A stretch of 6,858 bases of DNA from Nitrosomonadales bacterium (GTDB lineage: Bacteria > Pseudomonadota > Gammaproteobacteria > Burkholderiales > Gallionellaceae): contig QJWF01000048.1 in assembly GCA_003235435.1 (NCBI GenBank), positions 1-6,858 on the forward strand, given 5' to 3'. The translations under genes and the position numbers were made by a program. The notes under the pieces were generated by a model. It was given only the letters and a program-made list of their open reading frames with translations, was not told the DNA's origin and did no database searches. Shown one piece after another: positions 1-6,597 of this stretch. Each line of letters opens with the position of its first letter. Positions within the stretch are counted from its first letter, which is position 1.

Positions 1-888
1 ATTGCCCGGGATCGAGGTCGGCTGGTCGAGTTTCGCGATCAGTGATTTTGCCAGCTCGGCACGCCCTTCGGACGACGCGCGAACAATTATGGTATTGTTT
101 CGCGAATCAGCCAGCAGGCTTATTCGACCAGCATCACCACCGGGTCCCGGTCCACTCGACTCAAGCAGGCGATTGACCATCACTGCGATATCGCTGGCGA
201 TTGCATAACGGATCGGCACAACTTCCAGGTCGCCTCTTGCCGGGCTATCCAGAGCCGAGATGATTCTTCCCAGTCGCAGCAGATTGTCCGCGTAATCGGT
301 GATGATCAGTGAGTTGTTGCCAGGATTGGCATTGATGGTGTTATTGGGCGAGATCAGCGGCCGCAAGACAGCCACCATGTTTGCCGCCGACTCGTAGTTC
401 AACCTGAATATCTGTGTTGCGATCTGGTCTCCGCGTGTAGCGCCGGACTGGATCGGTCCAGCCTGCAATTTGGCATCCGCTTCTGGAACCACTTTGGTAT
501 AGCCGTTGCTGGTCACTACCGTATACCCATGAAGACGCAATACCGAAGTCAGCATCTGGAAAGCCTGTGCTTTGCTGACCGGTTTTTCGGATACCAGGTT
601 GATCGTGCCCTTTACTCGCGGATCTATGATGAACGTGATATTTGTATAGTCGCCGATCGCGGCGATAACTGACTCGATATCGGCACCGACGAAATTGAGC
701 GTACCCCTGTCAGTTCCCGGTGATGCAGCAGTGTCCGTGGCGCCGTTTGTTACAGGCTCCTGTGCATGGGCAGGTAGCAGGAATATCATCGCGCACAGCA
801 ATATAAACGTTGCGCACAAACCTTCGCGTCTTCCGTTTGGCTTCGAAAGGGTGGAAATAATTTTCATTGGGATACGATAGTTTATCAT
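1..888 (-). CDS. gspD: GspD, type II secretion secretin (N-terminal part, 3' end outside window)
   Basis: GspD forms the multimeric outer-membrane channel through which folded T2SS substrates leave the periplasm. The open frame runs 296 codons from 888 to the window edge without a stop, so roughly the first 40-45% of a usual 650-750-residue secretin is present. Residues about 24-42 are a Sec signal peptide with a hydrophobic core and an A-H-A cleavage site before Q43. Residues about 63-130 match the N0 domain (TLNFVGADIESVI, then FIIDPRVKGTINL). Residues about 157-215 match an N1 domain (IFRLNYESAANMV, NNSLIITDYADN), and 222-287 an N2 domain (VVPIRYAIASDIA, DSRNNTIIVRAS) with a Gly/Pro-rich loop at 245-254. 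The secretin barrel domain is beyond the edge. The ATG at 888 overlaps the gspN stop as ATGA and has GGAAG 4 bases upstream. A second in-frame ATG at 867 would give a more usual short n-region but has no clear ribosome site. Confidence 0.96.
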   Translation of the reverse strand, partial: MINYRIPMKIISTLSKPNGRREGLCATFILLCAMIFLLPAHAQEPVTNGATDTAASPGTDRGTLNFVGADIESVIAAIGDYTNITFIIDPRVKGTINLVSEKPVSKAQAFQMLTSVLRLHGYTVVTSNGYTKVVPEADAKLQAGPIQSGATRGDQIATQIFRLNYESAANMVAVLRPLISPNNTINANPGNNSLIITDYADNLLRLGRIISALDSPARGDLEVVPIRYAIASDIAVMVNRLLESSGPGPGGDAGRISLLADSRNNTIIVRASSEGRAELAKSLIAKLDQPTSIPGN

Positions 889-1661
889 TTGACTTCCAGC
901 GCGATGATTTCCCTGCCGTCCTGCATCCGGCGCTGCCCCAGCAAATTCAATAGATTCGCCAGTTGCTCCTCCCGGCCCTTTTCCGCTTCAGCCTTGCCGG
1001 TGAACTGGAAACGTCCGTTGCTGATATTACCCGAACCGTTCAATAACAACGGCCCGTTTACTGTTTTCAAATTGATGGATGCCTTTAGTTTGCGCCAATC
1101 GAAGGCAAGGATATAGCTGCCCAACGGTTTGACCGGGGACAGCCGCGATGCGATGTCATTCATTTCCAGGTTCATAAGTCCGGATATTTCGATATTCCCT
1201 TTCAACCTTGACAATTGCAGCAATTGCCATGACAGGCGCATCTGCCCTGACGGTTGTATAGTGTTCAGCGGGGCACCCAGCGCGGCCAGTCTTTCTGCGG
1301 GCAACGTCAAAGCGGCAGGGCTCACTTGCAATTGTCGCCAATTGCCCGTCACACTGACAGGCTGTGACAGCGCCTCCGAGTTTTCCAGTTCGGCATTGAT
1401 ACGGCCCAGCAAGACTGCCGGCGACACACGCCAGGCAAATCGTCCCGGCAACAATGGTGTAACCGGATCATTGCTGCCGGGCGCAGCGCCGATATAGGCC
1501 GAGCCACGCCACAATGTGCCCTGTGCATCACCCAGTGTCAAGCGCCCGGCAGACTGGGTCTCGACGATGGATGCCAGCCATGCCGCTGGGAAAAATGCCA
1601 GGGCCGAGAGCGTGGCGCTGGTTAGCCCAGCCAGAGTCCATATCAGGAGGCGGCGCATCAT
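885..1661 (-). CDS. gspN: GspN, type II secretion system accessory protein
   Basis: This is a 258-residue protein of the GspN family, an accessory T2SS component found in only some systems; its exact role is not settled. Residues about 5-30 form an N-terminal membrane segment, and the rest should lie in the periplasm. Family-typical stretches are visible: GDAQGTLWRGSA (44-55), FAWRVSP (75-81), GPLLLNGSG (203-211), and a C-terminal FQFTGKAEAEKG...LANLLNLLGQRR block (218-245). Length is normal for the family. It overlaps gspM upstream and gspD downstream by 4 bases each (ATGA), so translation is probably coupled. Two adjacent ATG codons exist (1661 and 1658). AAGGA lies 4 bases before the first and 7 before the second, so initiation at the second is equally possible and changes only one residue. 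Confidence 0.93.
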   Translation of the reverse strand: MMRRLLIWTLAGLTSATLSALAFFPAAWLASIVETQSAGRLTLGDAQGTLWRGSAYIGAAPGSNDPVTPLLPGRFAWRVSPAVLLGRINAELENSEALSQPVSVTGNWRQLQVSPAALTLPAERLAALGAPLNTIQPSGQMRLSWQLLQLSRLKGNIEISGLMNLEMNDIASRLSPVKPLGSYILAFDWRKLKASINLKTVNGPLLLNGSGNISNGRFQFTGKAEAEKGREEQLANLLNLLGQRRMQDGREIIALEVK

Positions 1662-2170
1662 TCATTCCTTGCCTGGCGCAACGTTAATGTAGCATCGATC
1701 CTATCCGGTTGGTCCAGAGCAACGATACTGGCATCGGCCACTGAAATCCGGGCGGATTTTTGCATTTCACCCAGCCAGTACAGCGTTCCGGAAAAAGACA
1801 CCGAGCGGAGTTGCACCTTGGCGTGGTCGCCGGTTACAAGCAGGCTCTGCGGCTTCAAGCCATGGTGTACAAGCGAGGCTTCGATATACTCCCTGGTCAT
1901 TGCAGTCACTGCTGTCACGGGCATTCCGGAAAGCGCTTCCGCTTGTTTCGACAATGCCTGCATTTGCGCGACTTGCTGGCGCAATAGCGGAAGGTCACTG
2001 CTCAGTTGCTTGCGCCCGGTCAGGGCCGGGGCGATCAATAAAGCGTAAATCAGGGCGAGTACCATCACGACAGCCGCAACGGTGAGGATCGCGCGCTCGC
2101 GGACGTTACGCCGTGCCCAGAATTCGGAGAACATTTGATAGGACAACTTCAGCGTACCGGCAGGATTCAT
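1658..2170 (-). CDS. gspM: GspM, type II secretion inner-membrane platform protein
   Basis: GspM is a bitopic inner-membrane protein that pairs with GspL in the assembly platform driving pseudopilus growth. With the start chosen here it has 170 residues, the usual size. A short cytoplasmic N-terminus contains FWARRNVRERA (17-27), a typical GspM stretch. One transmembrane helix follows at about 28-48. A coiled-coil-prone stretch (about 56-80, LPLLRQQVAQMQALSKQAEAL) leads into a periplasmic ferredoxin-like domain with a W-L-x-x-M/L motif (YWLGEMQ, 131-137). An ATG seven codons upstream at 2191 is open, but the ATG at 2170 is preferred. It has a strong AGGAG 6 bases upstream and overlaps the gspL stop as ATGA, the same junction seen at gspM/gspN and gspN/gspD. 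Confidence 0.94.
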   Translation of the reverse strand: MNPAGTLKLSYQMFSEFWARRNVRERAILTVAAVVMVLALIYALLIAPALTGRKQLSSDLPLLRQQVAQMQALSKQAEALSGMPVTAVTAMTREYIEASLVHHGLKPQSLLVTGDHAKVQLRSVSFSGTLYWLGEMQKSARISVADASIVALDQPDRIDATLTLRQARNE

Positions 2171-3435
2171 TTTGCGCTCCTGATTTGCCATATGACATCC
2201 GATTGCCCCGGGGTGAGATCCAACAGCAGACCGCGTTCGGCAAGCGCGGTTTTCATTTGCCGGGTCGGCGCGTCAATACCCGGTTTGAAGCGCACCATCA
2301 GGCTGCGATCGCGGTATTCAAGTCCGGATATGGAAGGTGGGGAAGCAAGCGTTGCCAATACACCGGACCAAGCCTCGCCGAATACCGCCGTGATCGCGGT
2401 AAAGTCATCGGCTGCTGCCAAGCCAGAATCTCGTTTGGCCATGGCGAGTTTTTGCTGCATTTGTGCGAGCGGATCGATAATCACTGATTCGCTCGGGTAA
2501 GCCGATCTGTATATCTGTACCATCGCCGAGCGCAACGAATCACCCTCGCTCTTCATGTGCCACCATTCGATATTGAGCGCGACGACATTGATCATCAGCA
2601 CCGCTCCGCCCAGAACCAGCGGCCAGCGCCAGTGATGCCAGTTGAAAGCCGAGCCGGTTTTTTTGCCGATTCCAGCTGCCAGATCGAGCCTGGCTTCCCT
2701 GGCACCTTCAATCCAGCGTGTCCAGTTGTCGGCAGAGATGTTGAAACGCTGCTTCAGTTCATGATTGGCAGCCAGCGATTCCTGGTAGTTTTGCAAGGAA
2801 CCTTGCGGCACGTATAGCGTGATCGTTCCCGCTGGAACCAAGGCGGACAAAATCTGGATGACTTCGTGCGCTGCAGTTTGTTTCGATTCGGCATTGATTG
2901 CCAAACCAACGCCATTAGGTTCAGACAGGCGCAACGAAATGTCGATGCATGAGTCTTGTTCGGAAAGCGCAACTGTAGCGGTACCGGCCTGGCCGGGCAG
3001 GCACATCTGAGATGGCAGGGCTGTGATATGGCGAGCGCCAAACGCAATGAATGTCTTTGTCAGTATGTCGATCCAGTCGCGATATGCTATCGCGATCGTG
3101 CGGAAACCGTCGGAAAAACCTGCCGAGACGATCACGCATTCGGCAGGGTTGCAAAGCAAATGTTCTTCGACCAGATTGGGCAAAGCCGCCTTCAGCGTGG
3201 CAGCCGATAATGGGGGTATTTGCACACGCAACAAGGTTGCATCGCTTCCTGCCAGCAGCAACACTACGCGTTGCGCCTTGGCTATCGTTTCGGTAAGGCT
3301 CGACAATTGTGCTGCCCCTTCGCGTTCGATTGTGCCGGCATTGGATACCAGTGCGAACGGGCAAGCCTGGGTGGCTAATTGCTGCGCGTTGTCAGCAACA
3401 GCTCTGGAGGGGAGGCGGATGTAAAGTGTGCTCAA
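2167..3435 (-). CDS. gspL: GspL, type II secretion inner-membrane platform protein
   Basis: GspL recruits the ATPase GspE through its cytoplasmic domain and contacts GspM and the pseudopilus through its periplasmic domain. The 422-residue protein has the family architecture. An actin-like cytoplasmic domain covers about 1-250, including the conserved LPNLVEEHLL stretch (85-94) and a DLAAGIGKK segment (251-259) just before the membrane. One transmembrane helix lies at about 271-290, and a periplasmic ferredoxin-like domain at about 340-422. The start is TTG at 3435: no ATG is available, an in-frame TGA lies five codons upstream, and the resulting MSTLYIRLPS start is what this family usually shows. 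The ribosome site is weak (CAGGCAGCC before TTG). It is the first gene of the block after the plus-strand interruption, so it probably has its own promoter in 3436-3598 or relies on read-through from gspK. Confidence 0.95.
   Translation of the reverse strand: MSTLYIRLPSRAVADNAQQLATQACPFALVSNAGTIEREGAAQLSSLTETIAKAQRVVLLLAGSDATLLRVQIPPLSAATLKAALPNLVEEHLLCNPAECVIVSAGFSDGFRTIAIAYRDWIDILTKTFIAFGARHITALPSQMCLPGQAGTATVALSEQDSCIDISLRLSEPNGVGLAINAESKQTAAHEVIQILSALVPAGTITLYVPQGSLQNYQESLAANHELKQRFNISADNWTRWIEGAREARLDLAAGIGKKTGSAFNWHHWRWPLVLGGAVLMINVVALNIEWWHMKSEGDSLRSAMVQIYRSAYPSESVIIDPLAQMQQKLAMAKRDSGLAAADDFTAITAVFGEAWSGVLATLASPPSISGLEYRDRSLMVRFKPGIDAPTRQMKTALAERGLLLDLTPGQSDVIWQIRSAK
3077..3095. repeat. 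Perfect palindrome inside gspL
   Basis: TCGCGATA and TATCGCGA form 8-bp inverted arms around a TGC centre within the gspL coding region. It could be a chance product of repeated CGATCG-type words in this DNA, or a binding site or RNA hairpin. No function can be assigned. Confidence 0.3.
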
Positions 3436-3457
3436 GGCTGCCTGTCAGTTTTACTCG

Positions 3458-3470
3458 CCGGAAAATCCGG
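3458..3470. repeat. Small inverted repeat in the gspL leader
   Basis: A perfect 5-bp inverted repeat, CCGGA-AAA-TCCGG, lies 22 bases upstream of the gspL TTG start. On the minus-strand transcript it could form a short GC-rich hairpin just before the ribosome site, or be a small protein-binding palindrome. No T-run follows it on either strand, so it is not a terminator. Its function is unknown and a match this short can arise by chance. Confidence 0.3.
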
Positions 3471-3493
3471 GAAGCCAATAGTGTTCGTCAGTG

Positions 3494-3521
3494 TACATAA
3501 TCTTAACATTACCCGGTTCAA
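3494..3521 (-). promoter_or_regulatory. Candidate sigma70-like promoter for gspLMND
   Basis: On the minus strand TTGAAC (3521-3516) and TATGTA (3499-3494) are separated by 16 bases, giving a leader of roughly 50 bases to the gspL start. The -35 matches consensus at four or more positions but the -10 is poor. The location is what a promoter for the gspL block would need, since gspL follows an opposite-strand gene. This is a pattern match only. Confidence 0.25.
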
Positions 3522-3540
3522 TGTGATGAGCCAAACGCTT

Positions 3541-3567
3541 TTTACATCGAAGATAATACGATATGCT
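3541..3567 (+). promoter_or_regulatory. Candidate promoter for the beta-barrel gene
   Basis: In the AT-rich stretch before the plus-strand gene, TTTACA (3541-3546, five of six to TTGACA) is followed 15 bases later by TATGCT (3562-3567). The spacing is short for sigma70. Other -10-like hexamers nearby (GATAAT at 3552, TACAAT at 3579) lack a matching -35. A promoter must lie in this region because the gene is flanked by opposite-strand genes, but the exact elements are uncertain. Confidence 0.22.
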
Positions 3568-3598
3568 TGCTACAACATTACAATAAAGGCAGCACTGA

Positions 3599-4555
3599 AT
3601 GAAAATGAAGAATCGACGCAGCATCGGCTTCTGTTTGCCATGTTGCCTTGTGCTGCTATCGCAGCTGGCTGTTGTACAGTCAACGTGCGCAGCCGCCGAT
3701 CTTTCCGGGGAACTGGCGGTCGGCGTGAGCCAGAGGCATGATAATCTTAACTGGAGCATCGCGGGCGGCACAGTGAACGTTTTGTCCGAGTTGAAATGGG
3801 AAAGCATGTCGATAACCCAGCTTCAGACTTTCGGAGAGCTTCAACTCAGCAATGACCGGCTGTTGCGGGCCAAACTGGGATATGGGGTGATAAGCTCCGG
3901 CTCGAACCAGGATTCGGACTATAACGGCAACAACCGTACCCAGGAGTTTTCTCGTTCGATCAGCAAGGCAGGCGGAGATGTGTTCGATGGAAGCATAAGT
4001 TTGGGGAAAAGATTTCGTTTGTCTCAGCCGGGCGGGACGAATGGTTTTTATGTGACGCCATTTTTCGGGATATCGGTACATCGTCAAAACCTGAAGATGG
4101 TTGAAGGCGTCCAAACCTTATCTGTAGGGTTTCCTGCAATTCCATTGGGCCCTTTTCCCGGTTTGGACAGCAGCTATGACGCAAATTGGGTGGGTCCTTG
4201 GTTTGGCGCTGAGGCCATGATCGAAGCTGAGCGGGGTTGGATAGCGAAGGCGGGCGTGGAATACCATTCGATAGATTATTCAGCCAGCGCGAACTGGAAT
4301 CTGAGAACAGACTTGGCACATCCGCTAAGTTTCAGGCACATCGCCGCTGGTGAGGGTATCGTGATGTCTCTGGGAGCAACGTATCCGTTTGGAAAGAACT
4401 GGAAATTGGATTTCATTCTGGAAAACTTTAATTGGAATACGCACGCTGGTACTGATCAGGTATTCTTGGCTAACGGCACGGCAGGATTCATGCGCTTGAA
4501 CGCAGTGAAATGGGATTCAACTTCTTGCCGATTCGGGGTCGTGCGCGAATTCTAG
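3599..4555 (+). CDS. Secreted outer-membrane beta-barrel protein, omptin/Pom-like
   Basis: This 318-residue protein is on the strand opposite to all its neighbours. Residues 1-33 form a Sec signal peptide (MKMKNRR n-region, hydrophobic core about 10-27, cleavage near CAAA-DLSG). The mature part alternates amphipathic strands with polar loops and ends in phenylalanine (VVREF), as outer-membrane barrels do. The pattern SELKWES (63-69), then DSDY (105-108) with NRTQEFSRS and GGDVFDGSISLGKRF (125-139), resembles the omptin-fold group that includes Protochlamydia outer membrane protein (Pom). In true omptins the equivalent early stretch is SQLDWKF followed by DQDW. Whether it is a protease, porin or surface structure cannot be told. 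The ATG at 3599 is preceded directly by an in-frame TGA, with AAAGG 9 bases upstream. A second ATG at 3605 is possible. No transposase or flanking repeat shows how it arrived between gspK and gspL. Family assignment is from memory of motifs, without a search. Confidence 0.8.
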   Translation: MKMKNRRSIGFCLPCCLVLLSQLAVVQSTCAAADLSGELAVGVSQRHDNLNWSIAGGTVNVLSELKWESMSITQLQTFGELQLSNDRLLRAKLGYGVISSGSNQDSDYNGNNRTQEFSRSISKAGGDVFDGSISLGKRFRLSQPGGTNGFYVTPFFGISVHRQNLKMVEGVQTLSVGFPAIPLGPFPGLDSSYDANWVGPWFGAEAMIEAERGWIAKAGVEYHSIDYSASANWNLRTDLAHPLSFRHIAAGEGIVMSLGATYPFGKNWKLDFILENFNWNTHAGTDQVFLANGTAGFMRLNAVKWDSTSCRFGVVREF

Positions 4556-4557
4556 AT

Positions 4558-4580
4558 GCTTGCAACGAGCTTTGTTTTTT
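4558..4580 (+). terminator. Likely rho-independent terminator of the beta-barrel gene
   Basis: Just after the TAG stop, GCTTG (4558-4562), loop CAA and CGAGC (4566-4570) can form a five-pair stem with one G-U pair. It is followed at once by TTTGTTTTTT (4571-4580). The stem is short, but stem plus T-run in the right place supports termination of the plus-strand transcript before it enters gspK antisense. The T-run is only on this strand, so it would not stop transcription coming from gspK. Confidence 0.5.
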
Positions 4581-4587
4581 GAAATCC

Positions 4588-4603
4588 GTTGTCGAAATAC
4601 AAC
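4588..4603. repeat. Short inverted repeat between convergent genes
   Basis: GTTGT and ACAAC form a perfect 5-bp inverted repeat around a 6-base centre, between the ends of the beta-barrel gene and gspK. No T-run follows it on either strand, so it does not look like a terminator for gspK. It may be chance. Confidence 0.2.
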
Positions 4604-4613
4604 TGACAAGTGA

Positions 4614-5567
4614 TCAGTCTTCCCTTATCCAGATCAGTTTAGTGGCAGAACCATTGCGCTCGATCAGCGCATGCATATCCAGCTCAGCACGGGTCATACG
4701 AACCTTGCCTCTCACCAGAAAATAATTGGTCGTGACCGAGATATTGCCGGCTGTCCCGTTCAGGGCCCTACCCGGCAAGCGATTGCTGAAATCGGCAAGG
4801 TCGCGAAAACTTGCAGTGTTGCGGCTCACCACAAGTGCTTCAGCATCGGCTGGCGAGAGCGTACCTATCCGTGCGGCCAGTACTTCGGCTGGTGCGGTAT
4901 TGACATTCACCGGCGTGGCGCGCGGCAACACGATCACAAAGTCTTTGATTCTTTCAACCACCTCAGGGGAAAAGCCCGGCACCGAGAGCAAATCCTCAGT
5001 TTGAGTCAATTTCACGGGCTGAGGCCCGGACTGACGCCCGCTTGCGGCAACATTGGATCCTGACCTGCTCAGCGCTTTTTCCATAGCATCGGCGGTAGCT
5101 TGAGCAAGTCCCGGATCCAAGTTTTCCCGATCCAGCAACCTCGAAAAAACAGCGACTTCGACAGGATTGATGATTCCATTGGGGCACAGATTGGTCAGGT
5201 TGAAACGTGCCTGTGCGTCGCTGATTCCGCCGGCCAAAGTTGCATCGGCGATATCGCCATCTGCATGACCACTTTCGATATATTGATCGAGGCGCGTATC
5301 GGCTAGTGGCACCGCCCAAGGTTCTTCCAGATTGTCGGTGCTCGAATACTTTGCATCCTCGCGAAGGATCAGACTGGCCCAGTCGAGTGCTCCGCGCAGG
5401 ATCCACTGCTGTTGCAATTGCATCCGCTGGTTTTCGATCGAGCGCACTTGTACCTGTTGCTGCCAGAACAGGCTGGCGACAATCGTGATCGCGAGAGTGG
5501 TCAACAATAACGCGGTAATCACAGCGACTCCGCGTTGATTGCCGTACACACCAAAATAGCCGTTCAC
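4614..5567 (-). CDS. gspK: GspK, minor pseudopilin
   Basis: GspK is the large minor pseudopilin that caps the pseudopilus tip in a complex with GspI and GspJ. The 317-residue length is typical. A prepilin-type N-terminus is present: QRG followed by VAVITALLLTTLAITIVASL, with cleavage expected after G13. Mature position 5 is T rather than Glu, as expected for GspK, whose members usually lack the Glu5 of other pseudopilins. Family landmarks follow: an EPWAVPL segment (82-88), GGISDAQARFNLTNL (113-127), VPGFSPEVVERIKDF (196-210) and VNVNTAPAEVLAARIG (220-235), the latter part of the alpha-helical tip domain. The start is GTG at 5567, overlapping the gspJ stop as GTGA. A second GTG at 5549 would shorten the leader to seven residues. 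The ribosome site is weak, so coupling to gspJ is likely. The gene is the last of the HIJK block and converges with the plus-strand barrel gene. Confidence 0.95.
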   Translation of the reverse strand: MNGYFGVYGNQRGVAVITALLLTTLAITIVASLFWQQQVQVRSIENQRMQLQQQWILRGALDWASLILREDAKYSSTDNLEEPWAVPLADTRLDQYIESGHADGDIADATLAGGISDAQARFNLTNLCPNGIINPVEVAVFSRLLDRENLDPGLAQATADAMEKALSRSGSNVAASGRQSGPQPVKLTQTEDLLSVPGFSPEVVERIKDFVIVLPRATPVNVNTAPAEVLAARIGTLSPADAEALVVSRNTASFRDLADFSNRLPGRALNGTAGNISVTTNYFLVRGKVRMTRAELDMHALIERNGSATKLIWIRED

Positions 5568-6214
5568 ACCGCACCCAGCAGAAATATTTTGAGGAGGCTA
5601 TTGTTTTCGTCGCGAAGTTGCAGTTTCACTTCCAGACCGGTCGGCAGCCCGGAAATTGCGGCCGGGCCGGCATTTGCGGATGATGTCTGCGCTTTGAAAT
5701 CGGTGCGCCAGCCGTTAGCGACCCATAATCGCATTGTCAGTGCCGCGACATCGGTTAGTAAAGGCACTTCAGGAGTTGTATCTGCATCCTTGGTAGCAAT
5801 TTGCCACATCATATCAAGCGCACTCAAGTCGCGCGTCATTGCCGATTCACGTCGCGCCAGCACACCTTCACTGACAGCGTAGGATACGACCTGCAGCCGC
5901 GTCGGATAGTTGTCCGCAAATACCGTGCGCACCAGTATCAACCGTCCTCCGTCGACTGCTAACGGTACCCGGTCCGGCAGGATGGTGGGATTTGCCAGAT
6001 GAGCGCAATCGCTTTGCAACTGGGCAAAAGCCAGCTGCATACCACGGGTTTTTTCCAGATCTCCAGTTAGGGCGATACGCGCCCGCACGATACTGTCGAG
6101 GCCTCGCCAACCGATTACCGCAACGAAAGCGAGTACCGTGATCGCCACCAGCAGCTCAATCAGAGTCAAACCTGATTGCCGCAAATTTCTTCTTGCGAGC
6201 AGTTTATTGCACAT
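5564..6214 (-). CDS. gspJ: GspJ, minor pseudopilin
   Basis: GspJ is a minor pseudopilin of the T2SS tip complex. The 216-residue protein has a canonical class III (prepilin) signal: RQSG followed by LTLIELLVAITVLAFVAVIG. Cleavage is expected after G15, and E20 (mature Glu5) is present. The family-typical WRGLDSI (36-42) comes right after the helix. An LPTGLEVKLQL-type strand (190-200) near the C-terminus is also characteristic. The ATG at 6214 lies inside the end of gspI (11-base overlap) and has a strong AGGTGG 6 bases upstream, so independent initiation is credible. It overlaps gspK by 4 bases downstream. Confidence 0.95.
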   Translation of the reverse strand: MCNKLLARRNLRQSGLTLIELLVAITVLAFVAVIGWRGLDSIVRARIALTGDLEKTRGMQLAFAQLQSDCAHLANPTILPDRVPLAVDGGRLILVRTVFADNYPTRLQVVSYAVSEGVLARRESAMTRDLSALDMMWQIATKDADTTPEVPLLTDVAALTMRLWVANGWRTDFKAQTSSANAGPAAISGLPTGLEVKLQLRDENNSLLKIFLLGAV

Positions 6215-6596
6215 TCGGTACCACCTGTGCCAGTTTCAGAATTCGTCTCTGGGTTTCCCTCATATCGAAGACACTGACTTCCACGCGGCGGAAATAAGGA
6301 TTAGGCGTGGCGTAGACGGTTTCCTCACATATCAGACGCAATTCATCCTGTGGGCAATCGAACCTGCGCTGACCGAACGCTGGCCATTCACTTGCCAGAC
6401 GTATTTGCGCCAGACGGTTTTCGGCAGACCATGTTGCCATCATAGAAGCGCGCAGGTCGCTGCTGTTTTGCGTCAAACTGCCGATGGCACGCAAACTGGC
6501 ACCCAAGGCAGTTCCTACTATCACCAATGCGACCATCACTTCCAGCAAGGTGAAACCGGCGCAGCGTTGTCTGAACAGGCGCATCGGAGCCGGCAT
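6204..6596 (-). CDS. gspI: GspI, minor pseudopilin
   Basis: GspI is a minor pseudopilin that starts assembly of the tip complex with GspJ and GspK. With the ATG at 6596 it has 130 residues, normal for the family. The prepilin signal is RCAG followed by FTLLEVMVALVIVGTALGAS; cleavage is expected after G14 and mature Glu5 is E19. The conserved ATWSAENRLAQIRL (54-67) block follows. C81 and C90 could form a disulfide in the periplasmic domain. The frame is open to an ATG at 6626, but that start would lie inside gspH. The one at 6596 is one base past the gspH stop and has GGTGGA 5 bases upstream. A further ATG at 6584 would still keep the prepilin motif. Confidence 0.95.
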   Translation of the reverse strand: MPAPMRLFRQRCAGFTLLEVMVALVIVGTALGASLRAIGSLTQNSSDLRASMMATWSAENRLAQIRLASEWPAFGQRRFDCPQDELRLICEETVYATPNPYFRRVEVSVFDMRETQRRILKLAQVVPNVQ

Positions 6597-6597
6597 G

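Noticed and set aside
2305..2312. GCGATCGC octamer, with related words elsewhere in the window
   Set aside because: It resembles the HIP1 element of cyanobacteria, but only scattered related words are seen here, as expected from base composition.
2113..2500. Plus-strand open frames of about 120 codons opposite gspM and gspL
   Set aside because: They are antisense to well-supported genes, with no plausible ribosome site or protein features.
3683..3700. Possible lipoprotein signal at C30 of the barrel protein
   Set aside because: The residues before the cysteine (Q-S-T) do not fit a lipobox. An ordinary signal peptidase I site after the Ala run is more likely.
3436..4613. Insertion-sequence or transposon origin of the barrel gene
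   Set aside because: I saw no terminal inverted repeats, target-site duplication or transposase remnant at either edge of the gene.
4996..5574. 192-codon minus-strand open frame in another frame of gspK
   Set aside because: Its translation is rich in Arg, Ser and Cys with no domain features, while the overlapping gspK frame has strong family motifs.
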